Assembly (NCBI RefSeq): GCF_027596085.1
Contig: NC_072462.1
Coordinates: 17,751,921-17,815,920, forward strand
DNA: 64,000 bases
Reading direction: 5' to 3'
Source: Anoplopoma fimbria
Lineage: Eukaryota > Chordata > Actinopteri > Perciformes > Anoplopomatidae
Under the pieces are notes generated by a model. It was given only the letters and a program-made list of their open reading frames with translations. It made no database searches and was not told the origin of the DNA. Positions within the stretch are counted from its first letter, which is position 1; each line of letters opens with the position of its first letter. The position numbers and the translations under genes were made by a program. Shown in pieces: positions 1 through 20,830 of the stretch.

Positions 1-618
1 AATTAGAAATTTGACTCAGTTTGATTAAAAGTCAATTTTAATAAGTTACTTTATAAGTTAGTAGTTTGTTCGATTTATTAGAATCCAATGCCAACGGCTG
101 TGTGTTGGCATGTTTGTGTCAGCAGCTTTTCTCTGGTAGCATGTGTACACATCTCTTTTGGTGTGTTTTGGGGAGGGTGGACGGGGGGGTGTTGGCAGGA
201 AGGCATTTCTCTCTCTCTCTCTCCCCTCTCTCTATCCCTCCTGTTCTGTTATTTACCCCTGTGCAGTGTGACCCTGTGCCCCATCAGGGAGGCACGTCCC
301 ATTTGACATCTGCCTGTTTGCGGGGGGGGGGGGGGTACAAGGGGTGGGGTGCCCATATGGAGCTTCAACAACCCTGCATCCCCCCACCCGACCCAGCCTG
401 CCCCCATCCCTAACGCACACACACACAACTCCAACACCACATCTCCTGCTGCCCGCACCCTTTGTTCCTCCGTGTGTGTGTGTGTGTGTGTGTGTGCGTG
501 TGTGAGAGAGCGAGAGAGAGCGAGAGGGAGAGAGGGAGAGAGAGATGTCATGCCATTCCAACACACAGACCTGCTGCAAACCAGGTGGGAGACGGAGGAC
601 TTAGGTTGTGTTTGTAGA
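1..618. repeat. Low-complexity flank (CT, GT, GA tracts), no gene
   Basis: No exon or gene is recognisable here. The stretch holds a CT-rich tract near 208-240, a poly-G run near 320-335, a GT microsatellite near 471-503 running into a GA tract near 504-544, and mixed CA/C-rich sequence. The open frames across it are made of low-complexity residues and are not credible proteins. Confidence 0.8.
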
Positions 619-4590
<3,972 letters not shown>

Positions 4591-5850
4591 AGGTCCTCTC
4601 CAATGAATTGCCACCTTAACGTGGCAGAGGGGTTTGTGTGCCCCAGTAACCCTGAAAACTGTGTTGTCAGGGGCAATAAGTCCTGGCAAGGGCAGGGACC
4701 ACGGCACGCCGACCCCTGGTATCGCAGACTAGCTTAGATAAATGGAACCTATGGTCACCTTATTGGCGGAGAGGGAACCGGAGTACCACAGTACCTACTA
4801 GATATAGTTGGGCTCACCCCAACGCATAGCACTGGTTCTCGAACCAAACTCCTGGAGAGGGGCTGGACTCTATTCTTCTCCGGAGTTGCCCAGGGTGAAA
4901 GGCGGGTGAGATTTTCGGGCGAGTGTGGAGATATTCACAACCCCCCGGCTGAGGGTCACTGTGTTGGAGTTTTCCCTGGGGAACGAGAGGGTTGCCTTTA
5001 TGCGACTGCTAGTCGCTGACGGGAAGTATCTGACTGTTGTTTGTGTGGATGCACCGAGCAGTAGTTCGGAGTACCTGGCCTTCTTGGAGTGTTTGGGTGG
5101 GGTTCTGGAAAGGGTGCAGACTACATACTCTGTAGTTCTGCTTGGGGACTTCAACACTCATGTGTGGGTATCGATCAAGCCGCAGCCGTGGGGAGGAGAG
5201 TGTCCAGTTTGGGGACCTCAGAATTGCATCCCTGCTTTTTGCAGATGTGGTTTCACTGCTCTTCAGAACATGACCTTCAGCGCACACTAGGGCGGTTTAA
5301 AGCCCAGTGTGAAGCGGTCAGGTTGAGAGTCAGTACCTCCAAGTCTGAGGCCATGTTTCTCTGCCTGAAAACTTTCTGCCCTTTGGGTTGGGGGTGAGTC
5401 ACTGCTCCAAGCAATGGAGTATATTGGGGTCTTGTTCACGAGTGAAAGGACAATGGAGAGCGAGATAAGCAGTGCTGCAGGCGTTGTACTGGACCGTTGT
5501 GGTGAAGAGGGAGCAGAGCGGTAAAGCAAAGCTCTCAACTTACCAGTCCATATACTTTCTGACCCTCACCTATGGACATGAGCTTTGGGTAGTGACCGAA
5601 AGAATGGGATCGCAGATACAAGTGGCCGAAATTAGCTTCCTTTGTAGGGTGGCTGGGCTCAGCCTAATAGAGATGGAGTGAGAGGCGCAGACTTCCCGAG
5701 GGAGATTGTAGTAGATCCGCTGCTCCTTCGCGTCGAAAGGGGCCAGCTGAGGTGGTTTGGGCATCTGATCAGAATGCCTCCGGGACGCCTCCCTTTAGAG
5801 GTTTTCTGCCACGTCCAACTGGTTAGAGGCCCCCGGGTAGACCCAAAACA
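4591..5850 (+). pseudogene. Degenerate I/Nimb-like LINE with internal deletion
   Basis: Remnant of a non-LTR retrotransposon. The region 4925-5165 translates to an AP-endonuclease-like piece containing LLGDFNTH, the usual GDFN motif. From about 5285 the same strand encodes pieces of the RT C-terminal domain in several frames: STSKSEAM, LTYGHELWV near 5565, SFLCRVAGLSL near 5632 and QLRWFGHLIRMPPGRLP near 5740. The central RT region, including the catalytic YADD-type motif, is missing between the two pieces. Stops and frame changes interrupt the rest. These C-terminal motifs are familiar from I/Nimb-like LINEs that litter fish genomes. It is non-functional. The clade name is by recall, but the LINE nature is clear. 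Confidence 0.8.
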
Positions 5851-6870
5851 AACTATTTCAGAGAGTTGCGGGTTTGTTTCATTAAACCAATTCTCAATCT
5901 GTATTTTCTGTGTTTTCTATGGATGTTTATGGGAGCCTGTCCTCAGACCCCTAATCTACATTATTTTACACACCAAGATAAGTTTACTTTTGATACATGT
6001 AAGTGTGAACAATAATTGTTGTTCATGACTGATTTGACAGCAGTTTAAATAACATTTGCACTTAGATTTCACTTGTTGATTCACCTAAAAGAATATCTGC
6101 TGCTAGAGAACATTAGCTTGCCAACACTGTAGATGGATACAGCATTTGCATTAGCTACCTAGCTTTACTAGCATAGTGTAGCATAGATGCTGGTATGGAT
6201 TTCAAATAGGGATTTTTTAGCTAAATTAAGAGGCTAGCAATTACATTTAAGAAAAACTATAAGATCTATAGGCTAGGTGTACTTTATGACCCAATTATGA
6301 AAGACTGGTGCATCTTGGGGTTAATAAAGCAATTAGTGTCAACTTTAAAACCCTTTATTAAGTATTCCTATTTATTTGTGCTACCACTTTGCTGTCAGGA
6401 GCATATGCCATTTAAATTGTGTATGAATCTTTTGTCCCTCATAAAGTTATTTATGACAAAAGATGTTGGTCAACAGAGTAGCACTGACAGGCAAAAAGAT
6501 TAAATGGTAGAATAAATTTACTTTGAAAAGGCTACAGTCTTTAAAACAAACATTTTTACTTCACTAGTTTTCAACCTGAGCAGTCTTACTTCTGCTTGAG
6601 GTAAATAGCATTTATTATTTCCGTGCTGTCTCTTGACAAGAGAACTTCTTTGCAAATTTTCTGGATTCTGTCTTTTCGTAGCAAACATCTGTTGGATCTC
6701 AGACTTACTGAAAAACACTCAGATGACACAGCTGGGTGGATGGGAGGGGGTTAGCAGGATCTTTAAATGTTGGGTGCTGCCAGTTGGTCGGCCGTGTAAT
6801 CAGAGTTGAACTTGAAGAAGGAAAGAAAGTGATGTCCAACACAAGATGAGAGACAGAGAGAGAGTGTAAA
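5851..6870. other. Intergenic, nothing recognised
   Basis: AT-rich sequence without splice-flanked exons, a known protein match or RNA hairpins that I recognise. Confidence 0.55.
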
Positions 6871-6871
6871 A

Positions 6872-6875
<4 letters not shown>

Positions 6876-6958
<83 letters not shown>
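6876..6958. repeat. (GT)n microsatellite
   Basis: About 83 bp of GT repeats. A short (GCA)n run lies just downstream at about 6995-7015, and CT/TTTC-rich pyrimidine tracts follow at 7080-7260. Confidence 0.97.
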
Positions 6959-6960
<2 letters not shown>

Positions 6961-7019
6961 AGGGGGGTCCTCCATCGGCAGGACAATAGACAGTGGCAGC
7001 AGCAGCAGCAGCAGCTGAC

Positions 7020-8241
7020 CAGAGAATCCCTTCTTCTTTTGTCATCCTGTACAATGACGTCTCCACCACACACACTCTTGTCTCTCCCTTTCCCTCCCCT
7101 CCTCCCTCCCTCTTCACCCTATCACTACTCATCCCTCCCCCCGCTCTGCCTGATTTGGCTTCTGCATGTTCTTTCTTTCTCTCTTTCTTTCCTGGCATCT
7201 ATTTACTCCCCCCTCTCTTCTTTTGACCACACCTCCCCTGAAGACTTCCATGTCTTCTTCTCTCCGTCCTGCTCTTTGGACACACATGTTCTTTCTATAT
7301 AGTATTTGCATGTGCCTGTTTGTGTATGTCTGTGTTTGTGCAAGTACGTGGGTTTGTATATATGGGTTTTCCAGCCTTTGCTCCCAAAGAATGTAACCTC
7401 TGAGACACTCTACAAACTCAGTAAATATCTCCACCACAGTCCATGTTATGTTAACTAAAGTCAAGCTTCCCATCTGTGTGCAACCTGTGTGTTTCACTTT
7501 GTTCAGCATGTCTGGTTCCTCACTCTGCTTGTAGGGTTGACAGCCAACACAGTAAATGATCCTGTAAAGCATCACAAGACTGTGAGATGATTAAAGGGGT
7601 AGTCAAGAAGAAAAAAATTCAGCAAAACAAATGTGTTTTTATGTGGTCTTTGCTTTTATTGTGAAATGAGGGATGACTTTACCTCAAACATTGGTTTGAA
7701 TAAAGAAGTTTCGGGGGGAAATCAATTTTGTAAGAACCGCCAACAACTCTGAAATGTGACAAACATCCCCTTTAAACTGTAGCTAAGCACCTGAGTAAAT
7801 GTACTTGGTCCAAAATATTCGTCCAGAAAGAAAAAATGCCCACTCACTCATTCATTTCATAGGCTATCTTTGTGGACTGTGAGCAGATGTAACAGTTAAA
7901 GGGCTATTGAAGTAATAAACTAATTCAAGTTCATCAGAAGTTTTATTTCTGTATCTTATTAAAACGTATTAAGTGAGCAAGTGTGCACAGCACTGTAAAC
8001 TTTGGGCCTGGCTGAATATAAATTAAGGACTGCTGATAAACATGTGGTTAGCTCAGCCTGCCTTTGCAAAGTTATCTGCACGTGAAGTTATCGCTTCCTC
8101 TCTCTCTTCGTGGGAATTTTTCCTCTCTCACTCTTTCTCTTCTGCTGAAAGCAAACTGAAGAGTGTCAATAAGGTTCCTCAGTGAATGTGTGTGTGCTGA
8201 GAAAGAGAGAAGTATGTGTTTCTGGCTATTTCTGTGTGTGC

Positions 8242-8284
<43 letters not shown>

Positions 8285-9000
8285 AGCCCTCGTCCAGCCA
8301 GCGCCAGGTGATATGGCCTGGTACGGAAGGTCAGCGCTGTGATGTCACTTCCCCTTCCTCTCCGGATATTCCCAGCATTCTGCTGCCAGCAGCCGGGAAC
8401 TCTGGGAACTTAGAGCAGGAAGACCGGCTCCTTCGAGAGAGAGAGAGAGAGAGAGAGAGCATATATATCTGTTATTTGGTTGTTGTTTTTTGCTGCGTTG
8501 AATGACTCATTTTCTGTAAAAAACTAAATAAAATAAAAAAACAAAAGCAGCCAGGAGAGAGTTAAATAGGAGGTAGAAGAGCTAACAGCACAGGAATGAG
8601 GATGGTGCTGTTGTGCAGCCAACTGTTTGTTTCTCTTACTATATTATTGTGTGTGCTGCAGGCCTATTTGATTGAGATTGTGTGAAATACACGTATCGTC
8701 TGTAAATGGAGCAATATCGCCCCCTCCTGGCTATTTTCACTAAATGCAGAGCAGTAGGCATGTAGATGATAAATCTGAGTAGAAATGGCAGAGGTCCAGT
8801 TGGAAAAGATCCAAATCAATCTTTAGTTTTTTTCTAAAAGAGAATGTGCAGTTTTATAAATATGACATACCTCAACCTTAATGCACTTTGTAGGGAGAAA
8901 TACAGAAAGACAGAGAGACAGCAGATGGCTGCCCTGTATTTGTAAAATGTGTGTGTCAAAGGAGACCATTTTAATATTTCAATAGACTAATATTAACAAT
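7020..9000. other. Intergenic with pyrimidine tracts and a GT microsatellite
   Basis: No supported gene. It holds a (GT)n tract at about 8234-8279 and a (GA)n tract at about 8436-8458. A possible short MITE at 7592-7777 has inverted ends (TTAAAGGGGTA and ATCCCCTTTAA). The rest is AT-rich. Confidence 0.5.
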
Positions 9001-9512
9001 CAGTGATGGAAGAAGTATTCACAACTAAAGTATGGGTAGCAATATTACACTTTAAAATACTCTGTTACAAGTAAAAGTTCTGCATTCAAAATATTACTCA
9101 AGTAAAAGTAAACAAGTATTTGAATCAACATGTATTTTAAGTACCAAAAGTAAAAGTAGTCATTATGCAGAATAATAAATATGACTGGATTAGAATTATT
9201 GAGGCATTACTGTGGTCATCATTTTAATGTTGAAGCTGGTAAAGATGGAGCTCATTTTAGTTCCTTTTCATCATGCTGGCTAATTTAATCTATAATAATA
9301 CATCATTTCAGGTTTATTTATATTTATATATTCTGAATCTGCAAAGTGACTAAAGCTGTCAGATAAATGTCATGGGGTTAGTAGAATATATCCCTCTGCA
9401 ATGTACAGGAGTAGAAAGTAGCATAAAATAGAAACAAGTATAAGTACTTAAAAACTGTAGCCAATTTAAGTACAGTACTTGAATAAATGTGCTCAGATAC
9501 ATTCAACCATTG
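9001..9512. mobile_element. Non-autonomous hAT-like MITE
   Basis: Begins CAGTGATGGAAG and ends TTCAACCATTG, an imperfect terminal inverted repeat. Inside are repeated AAGTAAAAGTA words. It is about 510 bp long without coding capacity and is related to the fragment at 3055-3459. The structure suggests a DNA-transposon derivative mobilised in trans. The superfamily name is tentative. Confidence 0.65.
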
Positions 9513-9539
9513 TTAGCTTGAATACATTGAATAACTTTT

Positions 9540-10460
9540 TTTCTACACAATGAACTGGTGAATTATTCTATTTCAACTCAATACTAGTAATAACTAACAA
9601 CTACTGATATTTTTAAAAACACACACAAATAAATAAATAACATTTTAAAGGGGTGGACCCTTCACAATGAACTGGTGAATTATTCTATTTCAACTCAATA
9701 CTAGTAATAACTAACAACTACTGATATTTAAAAACACACACAAATAAATAAATAACATTTTAAAGGGGTGGACCCTTCACAATGAACTGGTGAATTATTC
9801 TATTTCAACTCAATACTAGTAATAACTAACAACTACTGATATTTAAAAACACACACAAATAAATAAATAACATTTTAAAGGGGTGGACCCTTCACAATGA
9901 ACTGGTGAATTATTCTATTTCAACTCAATACTAGTAATAACTAACAACTACTGATATTTTTAAAAACACACAAATAAATAAGTAACATTTTAAAGGGGTG
10001 GACCCTTCACAATGAACTGGTGAATTATTCTATTTCAACTCAATACTAGTAATAACTAACAACTAGTAACTACTGATATTTTTAAAAACACACACAAATA
10101 AATAAATAACATAAAGGGGTTTTCAAATGAAAATTATTCACAACAATACTAAATAAATAATATTTAAAAACACACACAAATAAATAAGTAACATTTTAAA
10201 GGGGTGGACCCTTCACAATGAACTGGTGAATTATTCTATTTCAACTCAATACTAGTAATAACTAACAACTACTGATATTTAAAAACACACACAAATAAAT
10301 AAGTAACATTTTAAAGGGGTGGACCCTTCACAATGAACTGGTGAATTATTCTATTTCAACTCAATACTAGTAATAACTAACAACTACTGATATTTAAAAA
10401 CACACACAAATAAATAAATAAAAACACACACAAATAAATAAATAAGTAACATTTTAAAGG
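9540..10460. repeat. Minisatellite, 115-117 bp unit, about 7-8 copies
   Basis: The word ACAATGAACTGGTGAATTAT recurs at 9547, 9664, 9779, 9894, 10009, 10215 and 10330, so the period is 115-117 bp. One copy, at about 10115-10170, is deleted and diverged and accounts for the 206-bp step. Each unit ends in AAATAAATAA followed by a TTTTAAAGGGGTGGACC block. The last partial unit carries extra AAATAAATAA repeats. The array stops abruptly at a GC-rich block that leads into the chchd10 promoter. Confidence 0.95.
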
Positions 10461-10800
10461 GGTGACCCCCTGGTATCCCCCTACCGAGGCCACAGAGCGT
10501 TGGGTGCTATTGAGGCTGCACCACGCTGCGGCCTGCGGTGACGCGTCTGCCCTCCAGGCCAACAGGTGGAGGTGTGCCCACGACCGTCGCAATGCTCAGC
10601 CCACAGCGGAAGCAGAGGCACTTTTGGGAAAGCGTTTTTTCAAAGTCTTGCAACATTTGTGGCAGAGTCAAACCCTTGGACACGCCGCACAAGGTCAGCG
10701 GCACTTGCATGAACTGCTGCTGTCAGCTGGCCGTGAGCACGTTGTTGAAGTACAGACAGAGACCGGGTTATTAATATAATTCAAACTTTAAAGTTACCTC
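10461..10800 (+). promoter_or_regulatory. GC-rich block, probable chchd10 promoter/5' region
   Basis: The base composition changes sharply from the AT-rich minisatellite to about 330 bp of GC- and CpG-rich sequence. This block ends some 30 bp before the chchd10 start codon. Open frames exist on both strands: 10462-10779 and 10538-10774 on plus, 10507-10710 on minus. I do not recognise any of them and no splice context favours one. The simplest reading is a CpG-island promoter and 5' UTR. A small unrecognised gene or exapted fragment cannot be excluded. Confidence 0.4.
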
Positions 10801-10804
10801 AATG

Positions 10805-13717
10805 ATGGCCAGAGGAAGCCGCAGCCGTCCCTCAGCTCCAGCCAGGTAGATATATTTACAAATATTGCAAAACGGATTTATTCTGTGCTGTTGGGATATT
10901 GCAGATGGCAGGAAATAGCGCTAATTCAGACTTTAAACACATTATATTGACAGTGTAACGTAAAGTTTAAAGTCAGGCTAATAACTACATTATATACCGA
11001 CATAGTTTTATTGTTGTTGCGTCACAACTCAGTGAGACAATGTCAACTCAGTTGTATGGACATGACATAATGACAAGAAATCTGACATTTTAGTTTTGAA
11101 TGCTGAAGTATTTAGTTTTGCACTTATGACAGTAGTTGACTGAATATCTTTATAGTTAAGGGACTTCGATGCAGAGACACGTATTTGTTTTTTGGTAGAG
11201 GTGTTTAGTGGATCAGAAATGTAACTTTCTATTCTCCAAAACAAAAGTGCTTTGCTTAATTATCATGTGTCAGGTAAATGTCAGTGGGATTACTAATGTT
11301 AGAGAGCAACACTGATTATAAGTAAATAATAGAATGATAAAATACATTTGGACGATTGGAAGTTTTTTGGTTTGTTTTAGGCCATCATACCTGCTTGATT
11401 TCCACTCCGCCCTCCACTACATGGATAGCTGATAAGAACAGTTATAAATTAAACATAAGTCAATTAAATTAAATTCAATGTGGCTTTATTGGCATGGAAA
11501 TTTCGAAAACAGTGTTTACAGAGCATTAAATAAATAAAAGGTCTAGCATGACCTTTTTTTGGTCTGATTAATTTACCAAATAAAAATCGTCAGCATTTGC
11601 TAGTTATCCTATGTGAACATCCTGAAACAATTAGAATGTTTGGTATTACTAACAGGTCCCTTGGGGACTACTATTTGAAGGCACCACTTGCTGGTACTTG
11701 TGATAGACATTTGAACTTATTTTTAACATTTTATAGACAAAGAAAATGGGAAGGAAGCTGAGACTGAAAAGCCCTGAGTGATATAAGATAAATATTATCA
11801 TCGTAGTAGATTGCATGAAGGTATAATTCATTATCTACGCCTGATACAGCTGAATGGAAAGGACAGGTGGTGGTTTGCCACAGAATAAGGAATGTTCCTT
11901 AATGTCCCATTAAGCCTCACTAATGCAAAATAAATGTAATGGGTTTTTTATTTTTTTTTTTAGTCCAGCTATATCCCATGCCCCGGCCCCGGCCCCCGCT
12001 CATGCACCTCCTGCTGCGATGGCCCCGACTCCAGCTCCGTCCCAGGGTCCGGGCCTCATGGCCCAGATGGCTACCACAGCTGCTGGCGTGGCAGTAGGCT
12101 CGGCTATGGGCCACGTCCTTGTCAGCGCCCTTTCAGGATCGAGTGGTGGAAGCAGCAATGCAGAGCCAGCCAAGCCTTCATCCCAGGTAAGAGGTGGAGT
12201 ATAATCAGACAGGATTAGGACGGCTGGATGACTGAACCTAGCTGGACTTTAACACGTCAACTGGTCCCTCCTCATTGGGAGGTGTTGCACTTTTGTGCGG
12301 GGAGTGTTTTGAGTCTGACTTTATCTTGGTGGTTTTTCCCTCACCTGTCTGGAACTGCTGAAATGCATAATTTTCTCCATCTGGACCAAGGACTTAAAGT
12401 ATAGAGCCACGACAGATCAGTTAACTAATTTGTCAATTGATCAACCTTTGTCATTATTATTATTTTTAGAAAATGGAGATCATCTGTTGATTGCTTTGTG
12501 CTGATTTGTCTTTAGGTACTGGACTAGTCAGTAAAGACCCTGGTACAGGTTTCATTTGCTGCACAACAGACTATACAGAGCCCCACTGACTCATGCATAC
12601 CAACCTTCACTATTGTCGTTACTCTCTAGTTTTCAGACGTTGTTGGATTCTCTCAAACATTTGAACTCAAATTTTAAAAAAACTGCACTGTGACCACAGA
12701 ATGAGGAACCAATTCCGTAAAGTAAAAAACAAATCAAATACTTAGGAAAACGTGGCATGGTTTCCCAAATATTACAGTGCATGAGAGATTTTGGTCTAAA
12801 TTATTTATTCATTTAGATAGGAGAACCATGAACCATGCCAGATGGATAGGAGAATTTTGTTAAGATTTGATCCTATGGAGAGGCAATTACTACATTTTTG
12901 TTGGAGAAATGTAAACCTGTCTTTATACAAAAACCTGGTCCCTGATCCATGTTGCATTGCCAGTAGCTTTTCTATAAGAAGGCAGGGCTGGGTGGTGTTG
13001 AAAGCACTGCACGTGTCTCAGGTGGTATTTTTGGGATACTTGGGACAAACACCTGATTTACCGAGTAAATAATATTTGAAGACATTTTGAATATATTTGT
13101 TAACAGAACATAACACCCACCAGACTGTTTCTTGTTAAGTTGTGGCCAAACCAGAGCTGACCACATGAGGCTGACCTCGACCACTGAGCCCATTTCTGAC
13201 TTTTATAGCAGCAGTTTTCTGCAGTTCGGACACAATGTGTGATGTGTTTCTTTCCTTGCTTGTACAATTCCAGGAGCCCCCCCGACCTGTTTCTGCTCCC
13301 GCCCAGCCAGGCCCATGTCACTTTGAGGTCAAACAGTTCCTTGATTGTGCCACCAACCAGTCAGATCTGACTTTATGTGAGGGCTTCAATGAGGCGCTCA
13401 AACAGTGCAAGTCCTACCGAGGTGAGTCTACCGTGACACCTTTCGAGAGTTATCTTAAAATTAGGCAGCTTCTTTTAAATTTGTATTTAATTATTCATGT
13501 TCTCCTCATGTAACTACATTTGGTTATCCTGGAAAAGCACATGCTGAGGAACTTTTACACTTTTACAGTTGAGAATTTTTATTTAGCGACTTCTCGTAAG
13601 GTAGCTGCAGCAACTCCTTCCACATAAGTTTAAACCAACAATGATTTTGACAGGATTTTAATATGTATCATGTTGACCTCCTTCTGTTTTTCTGTAGGTG
13701 TGACATCACTGGTGTAA
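10805..13717 (+). CDS. chchd10: CHCHD10, coiled-coil-helix-coiled-coil-helix protein (mitochondrial)
   Basis: Four coding exons: 10805-10845, 11964-12186, 13274-13421 and 13698-13717. They total 432 nt for 143 aa, close to the 142 aa of human CHCHD10. The N-terminus is [10 protein letters not shown], the basic presequence-like start of the CHCHD2/10 family. An Ala/Pro-rich stretch follows, then the conserved hydrophobic segment [20 protein letters not shown] and a C-terminal CHCH fold with two CX9C motifs (C103/C113 and C123/C133). The family works in the mitochondrial intermembrane space and is linked to cristae organisation (MICOS) and stress signalling. I favour CHCHD10 over CHCHD2 because of [22 protein letters not shown] and the short SLV ending. 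ATG at 10802 is in frame one codon upstream, but 10805 has the better Kozak context (A at -3, G at +4). A polyadenylation signal AATAAA lies at 13875-13880. Confidence 0.93.
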
Positions 13718-14400
13718 ATGAAGGTCATGAGCCGTCATGACGGACATACTGAAGACTTGACCACATAACACTAAAATGTGAACGTGTACCACAGGAAGTG
13801 AGCATGTTGGTTTTGTTGATTGATGACAGTGTTATGTATGAAATGTTTTTAGGCATGTACAGTGATACCCCCTTAATAAACAGCTGCTATCTACTTGCAC
13901 ATTCTGTCTGTATGGGTTGTCTTTATTTCTGTCATGTCACGTTGTTAGCCACAAGTTGCCCTTTACTGTACGTTTTTAATTTTAATTTTTTATGATTGTC
14001 AATTTGCTGATTTTTCATGTTTATTTTCCAATAGTTTTTTTTGTATCAAGCCTCTGACAGCTCAGCTGTAATGGTAAATATAAAATACATATTCTGCATA
14101 CCTTCAGCCATCACATTAATGTATCCAGGGTCGTATATCTTCACCTTGCTTTGGAGCTTTTATTGGTGAAGGGTTGTCTCCCATGTAACTTTGTCGTTTC
14201 GGAGACATTTTAATTCCATGTCTAACTATGGTGAGGACTTGAGTCATGATTTTTTTTAGGACTTTTCATGCAAAAAGCCATTCATATCAAAATGTACATT
14301 TCTTAACCTACACAGTGATATTTTACCTCTTATAAGGCTTTAAAACTCCATTAAATCTATCCAAAAAGACATACTGGGGATTTGGTAACGGTAGTCCTAC

Positions 14401-14557
14401 TATTTTTGTGATTGTGGGGAGCTGCTTCATTTATTTATTACATGGTTAAAAATATTTAATTAATGTTCATTATGTATGCATATTTGCCTATACTTTTCAA
14501 AATCAAAACACTAGATAATAATCTCACTTCCACCATCTGTCTTTGTCTCCTCCCACT
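14401..14557 (+). repeat. 157-bp direct repeat, copy A
   Basis: Matches 19723-19879 base for base by eye over 157 bp. It starts TATTTTTGTGATTGTGGGGA and ends GTCTCCTCCCACT. The flanking sequences of the two copies differ immediately on both sides. It contains no coding motif and no terminal inverted repeat that I can see. Confidence 0.9.
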
Positions 14558-14682
14558 AAACTACTGTAAACACCCATCACAGATATCGAGCATATGAAGC
14601 CAGCTGAGGTTTCCTGAGACCCTAAACACAAATAATGGAACACTAATTATTATGTTCCATGCTGGAATACATGAGCTCGTGT

Positions 14683-14710
14683 CACGTGGTCAAAGTTGTT
14701 GTACCACGTG
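14683..14710 (+). promoter_or_regulatory. Paired CACGTG E-boxes upstream of cdc37l1
   Basis: Two palindromic CACGTG motifs, at 14683-14688 and 14705-14710, sit 22 bp apart about 300 bp before the cdc37l1 start codon. CACGTG is bound by USF, MYC/MAX and TFE3/TFEB-type factors. A paired arrangement near a likely promoter is suggestive, but binding is inferred from the motif only. Confidence 0.35.
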
Positions 14711-15001
14711 GTCTGCGCGTCACCCACAGACGCGTCTCAAAAAAGACTCAGCTGGGTAACTGGGAGGACTGCTGTTAGTGTAGCTACCAATGTTATTTAC
14801 ACAGTCTAAACTCGGCGCACCATACTCCCCAGTCGACCCAGCTTATCTGTGCTTATCTGTTTTACTCACACATAACTTTGGCAGACAGCTGACCTCACCA
14901 ACGCTAACATTGAGCTTCTCCCAGCACTAGCTAGCAGTAGCTAGCTGGAGCCCACAGCAGAGCTAGCAGCAGAGCTAGCAGCAGCTAGGTGCGTAGCAGC
15001 G

Positions 15002-20830
<5,829 letters not shown>

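Larger units (their letters stand above)
13718..15001. other. chchd10 3' UTR and cdc37l1 promoter interval
   Basis: The chchd10 3' UTR probably ends shortly after the AATAAA at 13875-13880. Beyond it is AT-rich sequence that contains one copy of a 157-bp duplicated segment (14401-14557). The last 350 bp become less AT-rich, with GCTAGC/AGCTAG-type words before the cdc37l1 start. Confidence 0.6.

Noticed and set aside
9540..10460. Could the regularly repeated block be a CRISPR-like array?
   Set aside because: The whole 115-117 bp unit repeats without unique spacers and the setting is a vertebrate genome, so it is a minisatellite.
10462..10779. 105-aa plus-strand frame, and the frames at 10538-10774 (plus) and 10507-10710 (minus), as a gene
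   Set aside because: No recognised motif beyond scattered cysteines, competing frames on both strands in a GC-rich promoter-like block, and no splice evidence. Kept only as a finding.
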